A stretch of DNA of 64,000 nucleotides from CAVUBL01 sp963837945 (GTDB taxonomy: Bacteria > Acidobacteriota > Thermoanaerobaculia > Multivoradales > DATKCC01): contig CAWIQD010000030.1 of assembly GCA_963837945.1 (NCBI GenBank), positions 124,001 through 188,000 on the forward strand. The letters run 5' to 3'. Below the pieces are notes generated by a model. The model searched no databases and was not told the DNA's origin. It saw only the letters and a program-made list of their open reading frames with translations. Numbering within the stretch: the first letter of the stretch is position 1; every line of letters starts with the position of its first letter. The position numbers were made by a program, and so were the translations under genes. Positions 18,998 through 27,663 of this stretch are shown here, one piece after another.

Positions 18998-19062
18998 TAG
19001 GGCGGGCGCGTCGCCCGCCGGACGACGAGACGAGCCCGGCGGCGGGTCGGAGGCCCGCCCTA
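18998..19062. repeat. Inverted repeat TAGGGCGGGC ... GCCCGCCCTA
   Basis: Perfect 10-bp arms at 18998-19007 and 19053-19062, with further nested complementarity (GCGTCGCCCGCCGG / CCCGGCGGCGGG). The right arm contains the accD TAG stop. It forms a long hairpin between accD and folC: a repeat-type element, possibly a terminator or RNA-processing site. Confidence 0.7.
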
Positions 19063-19911
19063 GAGGAAGTGCCGCAGACAGCGGGCCGCGGTCTCCTTGA
19101 GCTCCTGGCGACCGACCACCAGGTCGAGGAACCCGTGCTCGAGGAGGAACTCGCTGCGCTGGAAGCCTTCGGGCAGGCTCTGGCGGATGGTCTGCTCGAT
19201 CACGCGGGGACCGGCGAAGCCGATCAGCGCGCCGGGCTCGGCGAGGTTGAGGTCGCCGAGCATGGCGAACGACGCGGTCACGCCACCGGTCGTGGGATCG
19301 GTGAGGATGGAGAGATAGGGCAGGGGGACCTCGCGCAAGCGGGCGAGGGCCGCGGAGATCTTCGCCATCTGCATGAGCGAGAGGACCCCCTCCTGCATCC
19401 GCGCGCCGCCCGAGGCCGAGACCACCACGAGCGGCCTCCCGGCTTCGATCGCGTGCTCGATGGCGCGGGTGATCCGCTCCCCCACCACCGAGCCCATCGA
19501 GCCGCCCATGAAGCGGTACTCCATGACCGCGAGCACGACCGGGATCGAGTCGAGGTGGCCCTCGACCACGATCACCGCGTCGCGCTCACCGAGGGCGTTC
19601 TGGTAGGTCTTCAGCCGGTCCTTGTAGCGCTTCGAGTCCTTGAAGCCGAGCGGGTCGAGCGGCGCGATGTCGTCGAAGAGGCGGGCGGGCTCCTCCTCGT
19701 CGAGGAGCAGGCGAATCCGCTCCTGGGCGTCGATCCGGAAGTGGTAACCGCAACGGGGGCAGATCCGTTGATTGCGGTCCAGCTCCTTCGAGTAGATGAC
19801 CTCTTTGCAGCTCTCGCACTTGACCCAGAGCCCCTTGGGGACCGAGCTCTTGGGGCGCTCCTCGGCCGTCGGCTTGCGCTTGGACTTCTTGGCTTTTTTG
19901 AACCAGGCCAT
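19060..19911 (-). CDS. accD: Acetyl-CoA carboxylase carboxyltransferase subunit beta
   Basis: 283 aa. An N-terminal zinc ribbon (CESCKEVIYSKEL...ICPRCGYHF) identifies AccD rather than PccB. The carboxyltransferase core has YRFMGGSMGSVVGE, VVVSASGGARMQEG and SILTDPTTGGVTASFAMLGD. It catalyses the first step of fatty acid synthesis together with AccA, AccB and AccC, which are not in this window. A basic leader (WFKKAKKSKRKP) precedes the ribbon. Its stop codon is part of the inverted repeat at 18998-19062. Confidence 0.96.
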   Translation of the reverse strand: MAWFKKAKKSKRKPTAEERPKSSVPKGLWVKCESCKEVIYSKELDRNQRICPRCGYHFRIDAQERIRLLLDEEEPARLFDDIAPLDPLGFKDSKRYKDRLKTYQNALGERDAVIVVEGHLDSIPVVLAVMEYRFMGGSMGSVVGERITRAIEHAIEAGRPLVVVSASGGARMQEGVLSLMQMAKISAALARLREVPLPYLSILTDPTTGGVTASFAMLGDLNLAEPGALIGFAGPRVIEQTIRQSLPEGFQRSEFLLEHGFLDLVVGRQELKETAARCLRHFL

Positions 19912-19982
19912 GCGGTGTCGTCACCCCGCGGGCGCGGCGGCGGCGGGAAGCCCGGCCGGGGCCGGAGCGGAGCGGGCGGCGC

Positions 19983-20213
19983 TCAGACCGCCTCGTCCTC
20001 GTCTTCGGCGTCGAGATCGTTGGCGCGGCCCAGCCGCTGGCAGGCCGCGTCGTACATCTGGCGGGCCGCTTTCTTCGCGGCCTGCAGCTCGGCCAGGGTG
20101 TCCTTCACCTTGGCGAGCTCCCGCTCGATCGCTTCGTCCAGATCCTCGATCTCCTTGCGGGTGACCGTCAGCGTGTTCTCGTAGAAGCTTCTCTGTTCCT
20201 CGGTCAGGCTCAT
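19983..20213 (-). CDS. Small acidic coiled-coil protein
   Basis: 76 aa from the ATG at 20213, with a GGAGAG ribosome site. Nearly all helix: MSLTEEQRSFYENTLTVTRK, then a heptad-like EIEDLDEAIERELAKVKDTL and a run ending in DLDAEDEDEAV. The acidic tail and coiled coil recall small cytoplasmic adaptor proteins. No signal peptide. It lies 50 bp downstream of the kinase/TonB fusion on the same strand, so it is probably co-transcribed. The family is not recognised. Confidence 0.65.
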   Translation of the reverse strand: MSLTEEQRSFYENTLTVTRKEIEDLDEAIERELAKVKDTLAELQAAKKAARQMYDAACQRLGRANDLDAEDEDEAV

Positions 20214-20263
20214 GCTCTCTCCGCGCGTCCTCCCGTGGCCGCTGGTGCCGGCCGGCGAGGGCC

Positions 20264-23084
20264 TCACAGCTTGAACGGGAAACTGATGGTCGTCCACATC
20301 TTGACCCGCACGCCGTTCTTGGTGGCGGGACGGAACCGGGCGTTGCGGGCGGCTTCGAGGGCGGCCTCGTTGAGCCCCACTTCCTGGGGAACCCGCTTCT
20401 CCACCCGGGTGTCGACGACGCGTCCTGCCTCGTCGACCAGCACCGAAACCACCACTTCTCCTTGCACCCGGAGCCTCCGGGCCATCGGAGGATACTCCGG
20501 TTTCGCGAGAGTGACAACCTGCGGACGGACGACTCCCGGGCCGTCCGAAACCAGCTCGCCCTCGCGGACGGCGGGCTCGCGGGGCGCCGGTGGAGGCGCC
20601 GGTTCCGGGGCCGGCTGGCGCGTCCCGGGCCCGGCGACCCCAAGCTCCCGGGGCGCCGGCTTGGCGGGCGCCGGCGTCGCCGGGGCCGCGTCCGCCTCGT
20701 CGGCAGACGCCTCGGGGGCCGGCTGCGGAGGAGGCACGTCGGCGGCGGGCGCCGCCGTCCCCTCCGGCGGCGCCGCGGGCTGCGCGGACGCCGGAGCGGG
20801 AGCCGGGGCGGGCGGCTTCGCCGGCGCCTTCTCGGCCTCCACCTTCGGCGGCTCCGGCTCCTTCTCCTTCTGGATCTCGTCGAGCTGGTCCTTGAGCCGG
20901 CGCTCCTCCGCCTCGAACTGGCTCCGGAGCTCCTTCTCCCGCTCGGCCATCTTCGCCTTGAGGGCCCGGTCGATCGCGGCCGCGACCTCGGGGTCCGCGG
21001 TGGCCGGGGCGGCGGCTCCGGCGGCTCCGGCCTGGGCCTGTTCCCCGGGGCTCCCCGCCGCCGGTGCCGCGGCGGCCGCCGGAGCAGTGCCCGGAGTCTC
21101 GCCGGCGGTCCCGGCCTGGGCGCTCTCGGCGGCTCCGGGGGCTCTGGGGGCTTCCGCCTGCGCCGGCACCTCGAGCTCCGGGGCCGCGCCGGAGCCGGAG
21201 CCCGGTCGCAGCAGGTACCAGACGAGCACGGCGCCGGCGACCAGGGCCACCAGGATCGCGGCGACCAGGAGTCCCTTGCCGCGGCCGCCGCCCTCCTCGG
21301 GCTCGACCGGGCTCACCGGCTCGACGGCCTGGACGGCCGGAGACTCCCCGGACGCCGTCCCGGCGGCGGCTCCCACGGATCCCGCGCCCGGGTCCGCGGG
21401 CTCGGCGACCGCGCCCATCGGCAGCCGCCCGGGCGACTCCGCGCCGCTCCGCTCGGCGAGCGGCACCTCGGCCGGCGGCACGCGGTCCGGAGCGGTGCTC
21501 CCGGCCGCGCCGTGGGAGCGGCCGAAGAGCTCGTCCATGTAGGCGGCGAGCTCGGCCTGGCCCGGCGCCGGGCGCATCGCGGCGAGGATGCCCTCGAGAC
21601 GCTTGGCGAGGTCGCCGGCGCTCTGGAAGCGGTCGGCGGGTTCCCGCGCGAGCGCTTCGAGCACCACCGCGTCGACCTCCTCGCCCACCTCGGGACGGAG
21701 CTCGCTCGGCTTGTCGACCCGGCACTCGCGCACCGCCTCGAGCACCTCCAGCTCACTCTCGCCCACGAACAGGCGCTGGCCGGTGAGCATCTCGAACAGC
21801 AGGGTGCCGAGGGCGAAGATGTCCGAGCGGCCGTCGACCTTCCGGCCCCAGGCCTGCTCCGGGGACATGTACTGGAGCTTGCCCTTGAGGGCGCCCATCT
21901 GGGTGTGGCTCGACTTCGAGACCGCCTTGACGATGCCGAAGTCGCAGAGCTTGATCGTGCCCTCGTAGCCGATCAGGACGTTCTGGGGCGAGACGTCGCG
22001 ATGGACCAGGCCGAGGTCCCGATCCTCGAAGTCCCGCGTGCGATGCGCGTGCTCGAGGGCGCTCGCCAGGCGGGCGGCGACGTGCAGGGCCAGGCCCACC
22101 GGCAACGGTTTGCCGCGCTCCCGCGCCGCGTTGAGGATGTTGCGGAGGTTCTCGCCCTCCACGTACTCCATCGCGATGTAGTAGTCGTCGCCGATCTTGC
22201 CCAGGTCGTAGATGTGGATGATGTTGGAGTGACTGAGCTGGGCGGCGAGCTTCGCCTCGTCGATGAACATGTCGACGAAGGCCGGGCTGTCGGTCAGGTG
22301 GGGCAGGATCTTCTTGATCGCGACGGTCTTCTGGAACCCTTCGACCCCGGTCATGCGGGCCTTCCAGACCTCGGCCATCCCGCCCACGCCGATGCGCTCG
22401 AGCAGCCGGTACTGCCCGAACTCGACGCCCGGAGCGGAGTCCTTCCGGGGAGGTTTCGAGGCCTCCGCTGCGGCGGCGCTCGCGGCGGGCTCCTCGGCCG
22501 GGACGGACGGAGCCTCCTTGGCCGGCTCCCCGCCGGTCGGCTCGAGCGGCGGCTCGGCGCTCGTCGCGGCGCTCGGCGGGACGACCTCCGGCCGGGCGCC
22601 GGACGGGCCTTCCGGCGGGCTCGGGACGGCCGCCGTGCGCGCCGCCGAGCGGCGCGCCCCGCCCTTGTGGCTCCGGATCATCTCCTCGAGGTCGGAGAGG
22701 TCGAAGGGCTGCTCCTCCGGGGGCGCCGGCCGGCGTGGCGGACGCTCCGGGACCGGCGCCGGCCGCTTGCGGCGCCCGGCGTCCGCTCCCAGGTCGAGCC
22801 CCGAGAGGGTCTTGCTGATCAGGTCGTCGACCTCCGAGCGCGGCGGGCCGGACACCTTGGGCGGCACCGCTGGAGGCGGGCTCGGCGGGGGGCCGGGCGG
22901 CGCCGGGCGGGACGACGCCGGCGGCCGGCGCGAGGCGCCGAACACGCCCGAGAGGGTCTGCTCGAGCTTGCGCTCGATGTCGTCGTCCGAGGCCGGACGC
23001 CGCGGCGGCCTCGGCGGCGCCGACGATCCGAGCGGCTGGCGCTTGCGATCCGAGCGCCGGAGGCGGGGCGGAGCCGCCGTCCCG
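20264..23084 (-). CDS. Ser/Thr kinase - TM - coiled coil - TonB C-terminal fusion
   Basis: Main part of a fusion protein of about 1084 aa. A Pro/Ala-rich linker precedes a PknB-like kinase: YRLLERIGVGGMAEVWKA glycine loop, VAIKKILP Lys, LVHRDVSPQNVLI catalytic loop, KLCDFGIVK (DFG) and GKLQYMSPEQ. One transmembrane helix follows (GLLVAAILVALVAGAVLVWY), then a charged coiled coil (AEREKELRSQFEAEERRLKD), a Pro-rich segment and a TonB C-terminal domain (YPPMARRLRVQGEVVVSVLV, EAARNARFRPA). The topology implies a cytoplasmic kinase and a periplasmic TonB domain. The first ATG in this frame is at 22945, but open coding continues upstream (RRPASDDDIERKLEQTLSGV) to a frame break near 23081-23086. Confidence 0.85.
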
Positions 23085-23520
23085 GGTCTCCTTCTCCACC
23101 TCGGCGACCAGCTCGCCGAAGATGTCGGCCGACGTCAGCTTGGGCTCGTCGGCTCCGGGCTGGCTCGAGCGCCGGCGCTCGGCGCTATGGAGGATCTTGG
23201 CCACCGCCTCGAGCAGCTCGGCGTCCGCGAACGGCTCGCGCAGGACGGCGTCCGCGCCGCGCACCGGGCCAGGCGCCCGTCTTCGGCACGAGCGCCAGCG
23301 TCCCGGGCCCGCCGCGCAGGCGCGCGAAAGGCTCCAGGATGTCCTCGGAGTGCTCCACCGCCGTCGACACGAGGAACAGGTCGGGAGCCTCCGAGGCCAC
23401 CCGCCCCATCGCCTCCGTGACGCCGCGCGCTCGGGCCACCCGCCAGCCCTCCGGACCGAGGACGCCGCGGACGCGCTCGAACACACCTTCGCCCGGCTCG
23501 ACGACAAGGATCAAGGGCAT
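23085..23520 (-). CDS. Degenerate receiver-like N-terminus of the kinase fusion, frame broken
   Basis: From the ATG at 23520: MPLILVVEPGEGVFERVRGV, then ...GWRVARARGVTEAMGRV and DLFLVSTAV, the beta-alpha rhythm of a response-regulator receiver. The acidic pair is replaced by EP, the phospho-acceptor Asp by Ser, and KPF by EPF, so it should not be phosphorylated normally. The frame breaks near 23266-23278 (one extra G or C); afterwards the next frame gives RGADAVLREPFADAELLEAV and then KLTSADIFGELVAEVEKET. It breaks again near 23081-23086 into the kinase frame. Correcting both joins it to the kinase with no stop, so I read one gene from 23520 to 20264. Confidence 0.65.
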
Positions 23521-23835
23521 CCTCACTTTCTAGCACTCCCGCCTTCCGGAGTCAATCGGGAATCGGTCGAACCCATTGACGCGTAGAGGGTTACCTCTCG
23601 TCCAGGCAGCCCCCGGGCCGGCGCGACACGCTCGGCCTCCGCGGCGGCCGAGCGACGCCGCCCGCACCCTCTTGTACAATCGAGGATCGCGACGCCCGGT
23701 CGGGACCCTCGGAGCCCCTCCGAGCCGCCCGGTCCGGGGATCCCGCCGTGGGGGACCGCAGGCCGGCGGAAACCGTCGCGGATCAACCCGGGCACCATCT
23801 CCGGCGACCGCCGGCGCCCGCAAGGAGCAGAGGTC
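23521..23835. other. Intergenic region between the kinase fusion and yebC
   Basis: 315 bp between divergent genes. I see a TACAAT -10-like hexamer (23675-23680, plus strand) that could start a yebC transcript with a leader of about 150 nt. I find no convincing ORF, RNA gene or hairpin. Confidence 0.5.
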
Positions 23836-24574
23836 ATGTCAGGTCACAGCAAGTGGGCGGGTATCAAGCACAAGAAGGCGGTGGTCGACGCCAAGCGGGC
23901 GAAGCGCTGGACCAAGCTGATCCGCGAGGTGATGGTCTCGGCGCGGCTGGGAGGCGGCGACCCCGACTTCAATCCCCGCCTGCGCAGCGCCATCAATGAC
24001 GCCAAGGCCGACAACGTCCCCAACGACACGATCGACCGGGCGATCAAGAAGGGCACGGGCGAGCTCGAGGGCGAGAGCTACGAGGAGGTCGCCTACGAGG
24101 GCTACGGGCCGGGCGGGCGTGGCGGTGCTGGTCGAGACCATGACCGACAACCGCAACCGCACGGTCTCGGAGCTGCGCCACATCTTCGCCAAGCACGGTG
24201 GCAACCTGGGAGAGAGCGGCTGCGTCGCCTGGATGTTCGACCGGCGGGGCTACTTCGTCATCGAGCGTGAGGCGATGGGCGAGGAGGCCTTCATGGAGCT
24301 CGCCCTCGACCTCGGCGTCGACGACATCGCCATGGACGACGTCTACGAGATCTTCACCTCCCCCGAGGACTACAACCGGGTGCGCGACGAGCTCGAGGCC
24401 CGCGAGGTCGCGGTCGAGGTCCGGGAGCTCGCCATGATCCCGCAGTCCACGGTCGAGATCGGCGACGGGGCCGGCTCCGTGCTCCGGATGATCGACGCCC
24501 TCGAGGACCAGGACGACGTCCAGAACGTGTGGGCGAACTTCGAGGTCGACGAGCAGGTGCTCGCCGCCCAGTAG
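23836..24574 (+). CDS. yebC: YebC/PmpR-family protein, one frame break
   Basis: Begins MSGHSKWAGIKHKKAVVDAK, the diagnostic YebC N-terminus, and continues with RLRSAINDAKADNVPNDTID and YEEVAYEGYGPGG. After that one surplus G near 24111-24117 shifts the frame; the rest is read one frame on: VAVLVETMTDNRNRTVSELR, GCVAWMFDRRGYF and MIPQSTVEI. Corrected length is about 245 aa, exactly usual. YebC proteins are DNA-binding regulators, and some members relieve ribosome stalling. The neighbour ruvC, 17 bp downstream, is the classic yebC-ruvC arrangement. Confidence 0.93.
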
Positions 24575-24591
24575 GGACCTCGGATCACGCC

Positions 24592-25089
24592 TTGTTGATC
24601 CTCGGTCTCGACCCGGGAAGCCTCCACACCGGCTACGGCCTGGTGGAGAGGCGGGGCTCGCGGCTGGCGCCCGTCGACTGGGGCCGGATCTCGTGTCCCC
24701 GCGGCGACGCCCTCGGCCGGCGGCTGGCGACCCTGGTCGAGTCCCTGGGCGAGCTGCTCGACGGCGTGCGCCCGGACCTGGCCGCCCTCGAGTCACCCTT
24801 TCTCGGCAGGAGCTCCCGCTCGCTGATCGTCCTCGCCCAGGCCCGCGGCGCGCTGCTCGCGGGGCTCGCCGGACGAGGCCTCCCGATCGCCGAGTACAGC
24901 CCGGCCGAGGTCAAGTCGGCGGTGACCGGCAACGGCCGCGCCGAGAAGGGGCAGGTGGCACGCATGGTGCAGCTTCTCCTCGGGCTGGAAGGCGAGGCGC
25001 TGGCGGAGGATACGAGCGACGCGCTGGCGGTTGCGATCTGCTGCGCCCAGCGCTACAGACTGGACAAGCTGGCCGAATCGCTATGCTAA
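24592..25089 (+). CDS. ruvC: Holliday junction resolvase RuvC
   Basis: 165 aa, usual size. It cuts Holliday junctions symmetrically during recombination. Catalytic acidic residues are visible: ILGLDPGSLHTGYG (first Asp), LAALESPFLGRS (Glu) and AEDTSDALAVAIC (last Asp). The start is one of two adjacent TTG codons at 24592 or 24595, since no ATG or GTG gives the correct N-terminus. It follows yebC by 17 bp in the same operon. ruvA and ruvB are not in the window. Confidence 0.93.
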   Translation: MLILGLDPGSLHTGYGLVERRGSRLAPVDWGRISCPRGDALGRRLATLVESLGELLDGVRPDLAALESPFLGRSSRSLIVLAQARGALLAGLAGRGLPIAEYSPAEVKSAVTGNGRAEKGQVARMVQLLLGLEGEALAEDTSDALAVAICCAQRYRLDKLAESLC

Positions 25090-25265
25090 CATCCGCCTCG
25101 ACCCGCCGGCGTGGAGATGGCTGAAGTGCCTCTCGGCGCGCCGTTTCGGCCTCGGGCGGTCTCGACAAGACTCGCTCCCGGACACCCGGCGATCCCGCCT
25201 CGGAAGCGAAACACGGGAACTCAGCTCACCTCGAGTGAGTCCAATTCACGTAAGAGGAGGAAATC

Positions 25266-25958
25266 GTGGAGAATTTCGGCGGAACGCTAATCAAGGTCAT
25301 GAACACAGGCGGAATCGTCATGTGGTTCCTCTTTGGGTTCTCGGTCGTGGGCCTGGCCTTCATCGTCGAGCGCTTCATCGCCCTGCGCCGGGCCAAGATC
25401 AACGTCAACGAGTTCCTCGCGAAGATCCGCAAGGCCCTGCTGGTCAACCGGTCGGTCCGGGACGCGATCAAGATCTGCGAGCAGTACCGGGGTCCGGTGG
25501 CCTCGATCATGAAGGCCGGCCTGGTCAAGTACGGCCAGCCCAAGGAGGAGATCGAGAAGACCATCGAGAACGCCGCGCTCTACGAGATGGGTCGCCTCGA
25601 GCGCGGCCTGACGGTGCTCGCGACGGTCGCCAACGTCGCTCCGCTCCTCGGCTTCCTCGGGACCGTGACCGGCATGATCCTCTCCTTCGACGCCCTGGCC
25701 GAGGCCGGCCTGTCGAACCCCGGCCTGGTGGCCATCGGCATCAAGCAGGCCCTCTACACCACGGCCTTCGGTCTGTTCATCGCCATCCCCGTGCAGATCG
25801 CCTACAACTACTTCATGAGTCGCATCAACCGGTTCGTGCGGGACATCGAGACCGCCGCCAACATGCTCCTCGAGGCCTTTACGGAGATGGAGCGCAGCGG
25901 TGTCGCCCCCGAGGCGCCCGTCGTCGAGCCGACGCCGGCCAAGGCCGCTTCGAAGTGA
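25266..25958 (+). CDS. exbB: ExbB/TolQ-type proton channel protein
   Basis: 230 aa from a GTG with a strong ribosome site (AGAGGAGG). MotA/TolQ/ExbB family: a first transmembrane helix (MWFLFGFSVVGLAFIVERFIAL), then the conserved pair VAPLLGFLGTVTGMILSF and ALYTTAFGLFIAIPVQIAYN. With ExbD it forms a proton-driven motor that energises TonB at the inner membrane. It is first in the set exbB-exbD-exbD-tonB-DUF4388. TATGCT near 25081, at the end of ruvC, could be a -10 with a long leader, but this is weak. Confidence 0.93.
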   Translation: MENFGGTLIKVMNTGGIVMWFLFGFSVVGLAFIVERFIALRRAKINVNEFLAKIRKALLVNRSVRDAIKICEQYRGPVASIMKAGLVKYGQPKEEIEKTIENAALYEMGRLERGLTVLATVANVAPLLGFLGTVTGMILSFDALAEAGLSNPGLVAIGIKQALYTTAFGLFIAIPVQIAYNYFMSRINRFVRDIETAANMLLEAFTEMERSGVAPEAPVVEPTPAKAASK

Positions 25959-26014
25959 TGACACGCCGGACCGACCGGAGCCTCGGGCTCCAGAGGAAGG
26001 GAGGCTGACGAACC

Positions 26015-26461
26015 ATGGAGCTACGCGCGTCGAAGGCCATGGGCGCGGTCATCCCCACCGCCAGCATGGCGGACATCGCCTTCCTGCTCATCATCTTCTT
26101 CATGTTGACCATGACCTTCGAAGTCGACAAGACGCGAGTCGAGCTGCCTTCGACCGTGATCCGCATGGAGGTGCCGAAGAAGGCGGCCTACATCTCGGTC
26201 AACGAGGCAGGGCAGATCAAGGTGTCGAGCGGTGAGGAGCTGTCCGTTCCCGTGGCGAGCACGGAAGACGTGCTCTCTTTCGCGGCGGGTGTGATGGCCT
26301 CGAACCCCGGCAAGGAGTTCGTCATCAAGGCCGACGAGAAGGTGCCCTACCGCACCATCGACGGCATCATCGACGCCCTCAAGCGAGCGCGGGTGGAGGT
26401 GATCTACCTGCTCTCCCGGGCGGAAGCTCAGAAGCAGGGCGAACCGGGAGGCTCTCCATGA
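26015..26461 (+). CDS. exbD: ExbD/TolR-type protein 1
   Basis: 148 aa. A short cytoplasmic stretch, then IPTASMADIAFLLIIFFMLTMTF, a single transmembrane helix with the conserved Asp of the ExbD/TolR proton path. The periplasmic domain ends in the typical peptidoglycan-binding-like fold (VPYRTIDGIIDALKRARVEVIYLL). It overlaps the second exbD by 4 bp (ATGA). Paired ExbD proteins are common in TonB systems outside enterobacteria. Confidence 0.93.
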   Translation: MELRASKAMGAVIPTASMADIAFLLIIFFMLTMTFEVDKTRVELPSTVIRMEVPKKAAYISVNEAGQIKVSSGEELSVPVASTEDVLSFAAGVMASNPGKEFVIKADEKVPYRTIDGIIDALKRARVEVIYLLSRAEAQKQGEPGGSP

Positions 26462-26898
26462 AGCTCGGCCGCGACACCGACATCAGCAGCGAGATCCCGA
26501 CCTCCTCGATGGCGGACATCGCGTTCCTGCTGATCATCTACTTCATGATCACGACCACCTTCGCGGCGACCCAGGGGCTCGACTTCCAGCTCCCCAAGGA
26601 GGAGAACAACCCTCCGACCGTCGAGAAGGAGGAGTCGGTGCTGATCGAGATCCAGCCTTCGGGCCAGCTCCTGGTCGACAACCGGCCGATGCAGATCGAC
26701 GAAGTGCTGCCCTACCTGAAGCCCAAGCTGGAGCGCAACCCGCTCAAGCCGGTGATCATCCGGCCCGACCCGGAAGCGCCCTACGGGAGCATGGTCACCG
26801 TCTTCGACGAGCTGCGCCAGGCGAAGGACAAGATCGGCATCCAGATCAAGAACATCTCGATCCCCACGCAGCGCGAGATCGAAGCATTCTGGTATTGA
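26458..26898 (+). CDS. exbD: ExbD/TolR-type protein 2
   Basis: 146 aa. It has IPTSSMADIAFLLIIYFMITTTF, so the same transmembrane helix and Asp as ExbD 1, but the periplasmic part differs (ESVLIEIQPSGQLLVDNRPM...GSMVTVFDELRQAKDKIGI). The two ExbDs are therefore old paralogues that probably form a heteromeric complex with ExbB. It is followed by tonB after 12 bp. Confidence 0.93.
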   Translation: MKLGRDTDISSEIPTSSMADIAFLLIIYFMITTTFAATQGLDFQLPKEENNPPTVEKEESVLIEIQPSGQLLVDNRPMQIDEVLPYLKPKLERNPLKPVIIRPDPEAPYGSMVTVFDELRQAKDKIGIQIKNISIPTQREIEAFWY

Positions 26899-26910
26899 CG
26901 AGGAGACGTC

Positions 26911-27651
26911 ATGGCTGACGACAAGAAGGCCGGCCGCTCGCCGAGCCAGGCACCGGGCGCCAAGGCCAAGGAGGCGTACGACGTCTCCGACCCGACGACG
27001 ACCTTCGCCCTGGAGTACGAGGAGGACCGGAAGGTCATGCGCATCGCGGTCGCGGCCGCGATCGTGGTCCACGCGGTCCTCCTGCTCATCACCTTCCCGG
27101 AGATCACCTCCGGGCCGGTCAAACCGGCCGAGAAGCCGAAGATCTACGTCGTCCAGCAGGTGCGCTTCAAGCCGCCGCCGCCGAAGCAGCAAAAGGAGAT
27201 CCCGAAGCCGAAGGCGATGAAGGTGCCGATCCCCGACCCGACGCCGGACGAGCCCGAGCCGATCCGCCTGCCGGAGGAGATCCAGCCCGAGGTCGACCTG
27301 CCACAGACCGACGTGGTGTTCGACATCCCGGAAGGGCCCCCGCCGACGCCGGAGCCCGAAGGGCCGATCCAGGTCGGGGGCGACGTGGCCGCTCCGGTCA
27401 AGATCAACGCTCCGCAACCCCAGTACACCGAGATCGCCAGGAAGGCCCGCCTCCAGGGCGTGGTCATCGTCCAGGCGATCATCGACAAGCAGGGCACCGT
27501 CACCAACGTCAAGGTCCTCAAGGGGTTGGGCATGGGGCTCGACACGGCGGCGGTCGACGCGATCAAGCAATGGAAGTTCAAACCGGCGACCCTCAACGGC
27601 AAGCCGGTCGCCGTGTACTACAACCTGACGGTGAACTTCCGGCTGCAGTAG
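26911..27651 (+). CDS. tonB: TonB energy transducer
   Basis: 246 aa. The N-terminal cytoplasmic segment is unusually long (about 45 residues) before one transmembrane helix (MRIAVAAAIVVHAVLLLITF). A Pro-rich periplasmic spacer (FKPPPPKQQKEIPKPKAMK) leads to a complete TonB C-terminal domain (QYTEIARKARLQGVVIVQAI, AAVDAIKQWKFKPATLNGKP). It transmits ExbBD energy to outer-membrane transporters or another outer-membrane client. No TonB-dependent receptor is encoded in this window. Confidence 0.95.
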   Translation: MADDKKAGRSPSQAPGAKAKEAYDVSDPTTTFALEYEEDRKVMRIAVAAAIVVHAVLLLITFPEITSGPVKPAEKPKIYVVQQVRFKPPPPKQQKEIPKPKAMKVPIPDPTPDEPEPIRLPEEIQPEVDLPQTDVVFDIPEGPPPTPEPEGPIQVGGDVAAPVKINAPQPQYTEIARKARLQGVVIVQAIIDKQGTVTNVKVLKGLGMGLDTAAVDAIKQWKFKPATLNGKPVAVYYNLTVNFRLQ

Positions 27652-27663
27652 AGCGGGGGATCG

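Noticed and set aside
20462..23533. A 1023-codon plus-strand ORF opposite the kinase fusion
   Set aside because: Arg/Gly-rich low-complexity translation typical of antisense frames; the minus strand carries kinase and TonB motifs.
25090..25265. tRNA-like stretch after ruvC (GGAGATGGCTGAAGTGCC)
   Set aside because: No anticodon stem, T-loop GGTTCGA or matching acceptor stem could be found.
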